From positions 1 through 6,085 of the forward strand of contig JANWID010000203.1 in the NCBI GenBank assembly GCA_025450095.1: a DNA stretch of 6,085 nt, given 5' to 3'. The position numbers were made by a program, and so were the translations under genes. Shown here piece by piece: positions 6,045 through 6,085 of this stretch. The DNA is from Bacteroidia bacterium (GTDB lineage: Bacteria; Bacteroidota; Bacteroidia; AKYH767-A; OLB10). The notes beneath the pieces were generated by a model. The model did not search any database. It was not told the origin of the DNA and worked only from the letters and a program-made list of their open reading frames with translations. Numbering within the stretch: position 1 is the first letter of the stretch; each line of letters starts with the position of its first letter.

Positions 6045-6085
6045 TGGTGATGGGCGGAATCGAACCGTCGACACAAGGATTTTCA
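6045..6085 (-). tRNA. tRNA-Phe (anticodon GAA), 3' part, cut by right edge
   Basis: On the minus strand the edge starts at U33. The anticodon G34-A35-A36 is the complement of 6084-6082, followed by A37-A38, the 3' anticodon stem TCCTT, a 5-nt variable loop GTGTC, T stem GACGG, T loop TTCGATT, T stem CCGCC, 7 nt of acceptor stem (6052-6046) and discriminator A73 at 6045. The layout and the GTGTC variable loop match bacterial tRNA-Phe. CCA is not encoded (CTA follows A73), as in many Bacteroidota. The T stem has an A50-C64 mismatch. The 5' half, with the D arm and the acceptor partner, is outside the window. Confidence 0.85.

Noticed and set aside
6009..6085. Integrated element at the tRNA-Phe 3' end
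   Set aside because: No integrase, phage or conjugation gene and no second copy of the tRNA end is present; the neighbouring genes look native.

Overview
The window looks like a chromosomal piece of a Bacteroidota bacterium. The signs are a long secreted protein of tandem PKD domains with paired cysteines, a small FN3-like secreted protein of the kind seen near type IX secretion cargo, a stand-alone CheY-like receiver, A/T-rich intergenic regions, and a tRNA gene that does not encode its CCA end. This placement is inferred from gene content; the window has no taxonomic marker finer than that.

Layout, left to right. Positions 1-3051 (minus strand) are one continuous array of PKD domains that starts at 3051 with a signal peptide and runs off the left edge. 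An in-frame TAA at 976-978 interrupts it: eight PKD units precede the stop, and at least four more plus the start of a fifth follow in the same frame with no other stop. The TAA lies in the loop of an almost perfect 26-bp palindrome (965-990). At 3117-3692 (minus), 65 bp upstream of the PKD gene, is a 191-residue secreted or membrane-anchored protein with one FN3-like beta domain, preceded by a perfect AGGAGG. A 349-bp divergent intergenic region (3693-4041) follows. At 4042-5499 (plus) is a 485-residue all-helical protein with a possible N-terminal helix-turn-helix and TPR-like remainder; I do not recognise its family. After a 122-bp convergent spacer holding short degenerate repeats comes a single-domain response regulator (5622-6008, minus), whose last codons form a terminator hairpin. 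The right edge cuts a tRNA-Phe(GAA) gene (3' part at 6045-6085, minus), 36 bp upstream of the response regulator.

How the parts may work together: the FN3-like gene and the PKD gene are probably one surface or secretion unit read leftward. The divergent helical protein is a plausible but unproven local regulator of it. The tRNA and receiver gene form a separate leftward group that may share a transcript. No mobile element, CRISPR array or defence module was found. The most interesting signals are the stop codon that splits the PKD protein, with the palindrome centred on it, and the unrecognised helical protein.
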